The notes below the pieces were generated by a model. The model was given only the letters and a program-made list of their open reading frames with translations, was not told the origin of the DNA and did no database searches. Below are positions 4,504-5,277 of a DNA stretch of 5,277 nucleotides, one piece after another. Within the stretch, counting starts at the first letter, position 1, and the number at the start of each line of letters is the position of its first letter. The stretch covers positions 1-5,277 of the forward strand of contig CAILWD010000344.1 in the NCBI GenBank assembly GCA_903837815.1, read 5' to 3'. The stretch is from an uncultured Chloroflexota bacterium. GTDB taxonomy: Bacteria; Chloroflexota; Anaerolineae; Anaerolineales; Villigracilaceae. Both the position numbers and the translations under genes were made by a program.

Positions 4504-5277
4504 AGCCGCCAGTTATCTACAGGACTGGCGCGGCGGTGGGCAGATTCAAGGTCAGACTGGGCAAGGTTCAAATACCGCTGGACCATCGCCAGGGACGAGT
4601 GCCCGAGAAGCCGCTGAAGCGTGAAGATGTCGCCGCCATTCCGCAGGTACTGAATGGCGAACGTGTGACGGAAGATGTGCGGGTGGACGCGCCCGACGCC
4701 TGCCCGCTTCCCGATGCGGTCGAGGATGTGTTTTACCGCGTCGCCCGTCAAGCGCCTGCCTTCGGCGGATAGAAAAAGCGGTTCATTCTTGATGTCGTTT
4801 TTTCTGCCGACCAGATAGCGCCATAATTCTTTTTGCGTCCGTTTGCCAAAGTAGACTGTGCGCGGCTTTGACTTCCGTGAAGACTGAAACGGCTTGACTG
4901 TCACTTCGCAGGTTTCCATGTTCAAATCTTCCAGATCGAGACGGCTCAATTCTCCCACCCGCAAGCCTGTATCGAGCAGGAAAAGAATCAGAGCGCGGTT
5001 GCGATCTGCCTGCTGCGCCCTGCGCTGGTACTGGCGTGTTTTGTCTTTGTGTTCCACCTTGACGGCAACCTGTAGAAGTTTTTCGATTTCGGCATTGGAG
5101 AGCGGCGCAATTTCGGGGGGTTGGAATTTGGGCTGTTTGAGATTCAGCGCAATGTTGGGAACGTCCATTTCAGCGGTCAACCATTTGTATAATGCGCGGA
5201 TCGCTTTCCAGGCGTGAAAAATGGACGTTGGCGAAAGGTCGCCGTAATCGGTTTGCAGGTAGACGATGAAGCGGCGG
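4500..5277 (-). CDS. Tyrosine recombinase / phage integrase (N-terminus beyond window)
   Basis: This is a site-specific DNA recombinase that would integrate or excise the element. The frame is open from 5276 to the TAG at 4502-4500, giving 258 visible residues. A possible TTG start at 5180 should be rejected, because the 32 residues before it (RRFIVYLQ, DLSPTSIFHAWKAIRALYKW) are clearly the SAM-like core-binding domain; the true start lies beyond the right edge. All catalytic positions are present in visible numbering: Arg106 (TGLRVGEL), Lys137 (in RKSKPR, the beta-hairpin lysine), His200 and Arg203 (HIFRH), His226 (LLGHSS) and the nucleophile Tyr235 (QRYLNL). It is therefore likely active if the N-terminus is intact. 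The C-terminal HRRASPVDNW resembles Chloroflexota XerD-like recombinases as I remember them. It converges on the late operon with a 4-base overlap. A chromosomal Xer protein is less likely given the phage neighbours. Confidence 0.9.
   Translation of the reverse strand, partial: RRFIVYLQTDYGDLSPTSIFHAWKAIRALYKWLTAEMDVPNIALNLKQPKFQPPEIAPLSNAEIEKLLQVAVKVEHKDKTRQYQRRAQQADRNRALILFLLDTGLRVGELSRLDLEDLNMETCEVTVKPFQSSRKSKPRTVYFGKRTQKELWRYLVGRKNDIKNEPLFLSAEGRRLTGDAVKHILDRIGKRAGVGRVHPHIFRHTFAIQYLRNGGDIFTLQRLLGHSSLAMVQRYLNLAQSDLESAHRRASPVDNWRL

Noticed and set aside
4505..4534. Bidirectional terminator between the convergent genes
   Set aside because: The hairpin is bulged, lies inside recombinase coding sequence and has only a short TTTA on the - strand and no T-run on the + strand; too weak to list as a feature.
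4536..4772. + strand frame opposite the recombinase 3' half
   Set aside because: It is antisense to the catalytic domain that carries the HIFRH and LLGHSS motifs; no ribosome-binding site or recognisable product.
4894..5217. + strand 107-aa frame opposite the recombinase middle
   Set aside because: It is Ser/Arg/Leu-rich, typical of antisense translation, and is fully covered by the recombinase frame that extends past it to the window edge.
1..5277. CRISPR array, tRNA, rRNA or insertion sequence
   Set aside because: No regularly spaced direct repeats, cloverleaf, rRNA-like stretch, transposase motif or terminal inverted repeats were found on reading both strands.

Overview
The window is a stretch of phage or prophage DNA, most likely integrated in, or infecting, a member of the Chloroflexota (Anaerolineae-like). 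The phage assignment rests on what the proteins look like: a gpT-type major capsid protein, a tail fibre, an XkdX-like miniature protein and a tyrosine recombinase. The host assignment is weaker. It rests on moderately GC-rich coding sequence and on the recombinase C-terminus (HRRASPVDNW), which I recall from Chloroflexota XerD-like integrases. No rRNA, tRNA or host housekeeping gene is present to confirm it.

Layout. Positions 1-4503 hold eight co-directional + strand genes that look like one late (structural) transcription unit. They are: the 3' part of a major capsid protein gene (1-750); a 77-aa hypothetical protein (753-986); a 62-aa two-helix membrane protein, possibly holin-like (983-1171); a 59-bp gap with a perfect 11-bp stem-loop; a 214-aa probable neck/adaptor protein (1231-1875); a 385-aa probable tail-associated protein (1872-3029); a 357-aa tail fibre (3045-4118); an 82-aa protein with a helical C-terminus (4130-4378); and a 41-aa XkdX-like protein (4378-4503). 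Starts and stops are packed tightly (ATGA overlaps at 983 and 1872, TGATG at 4376-4380). A tyrosine recombinase then reads in from the right on the - strand (4500 to beyond the window end). Its stop codon overlaps the XkdX-like stop, so the late operon and the integration gene meet tail to tail with no spacer.

How the genes work together. The left genes build the capsid shell and its connection to the tail, and the fibre gene and the two small genes after it provide the host-recognition end. The recombinase would integrate or excise the element. No tail tube, tape-measure, terminase, portal, protease or endolysin gene lies in the window. Terminase, portal and protease are expected upstream of the capsid gene. 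The absence of tail-tube and tape-measure genes between capsid and fibre is unusual for a long-tailed phage and is the most notable feature of the layout.

Base composition changes inside the fibre gene. The part upstream of about 3430 is GC-rich with C exceeding G on the + strand. The part after the poly-glycine linker is more AT-rich with G exceeding C. This is consistent with a mosaic junction in the receptor-binding part. There is no gene-free stretch longer than 59 bases.
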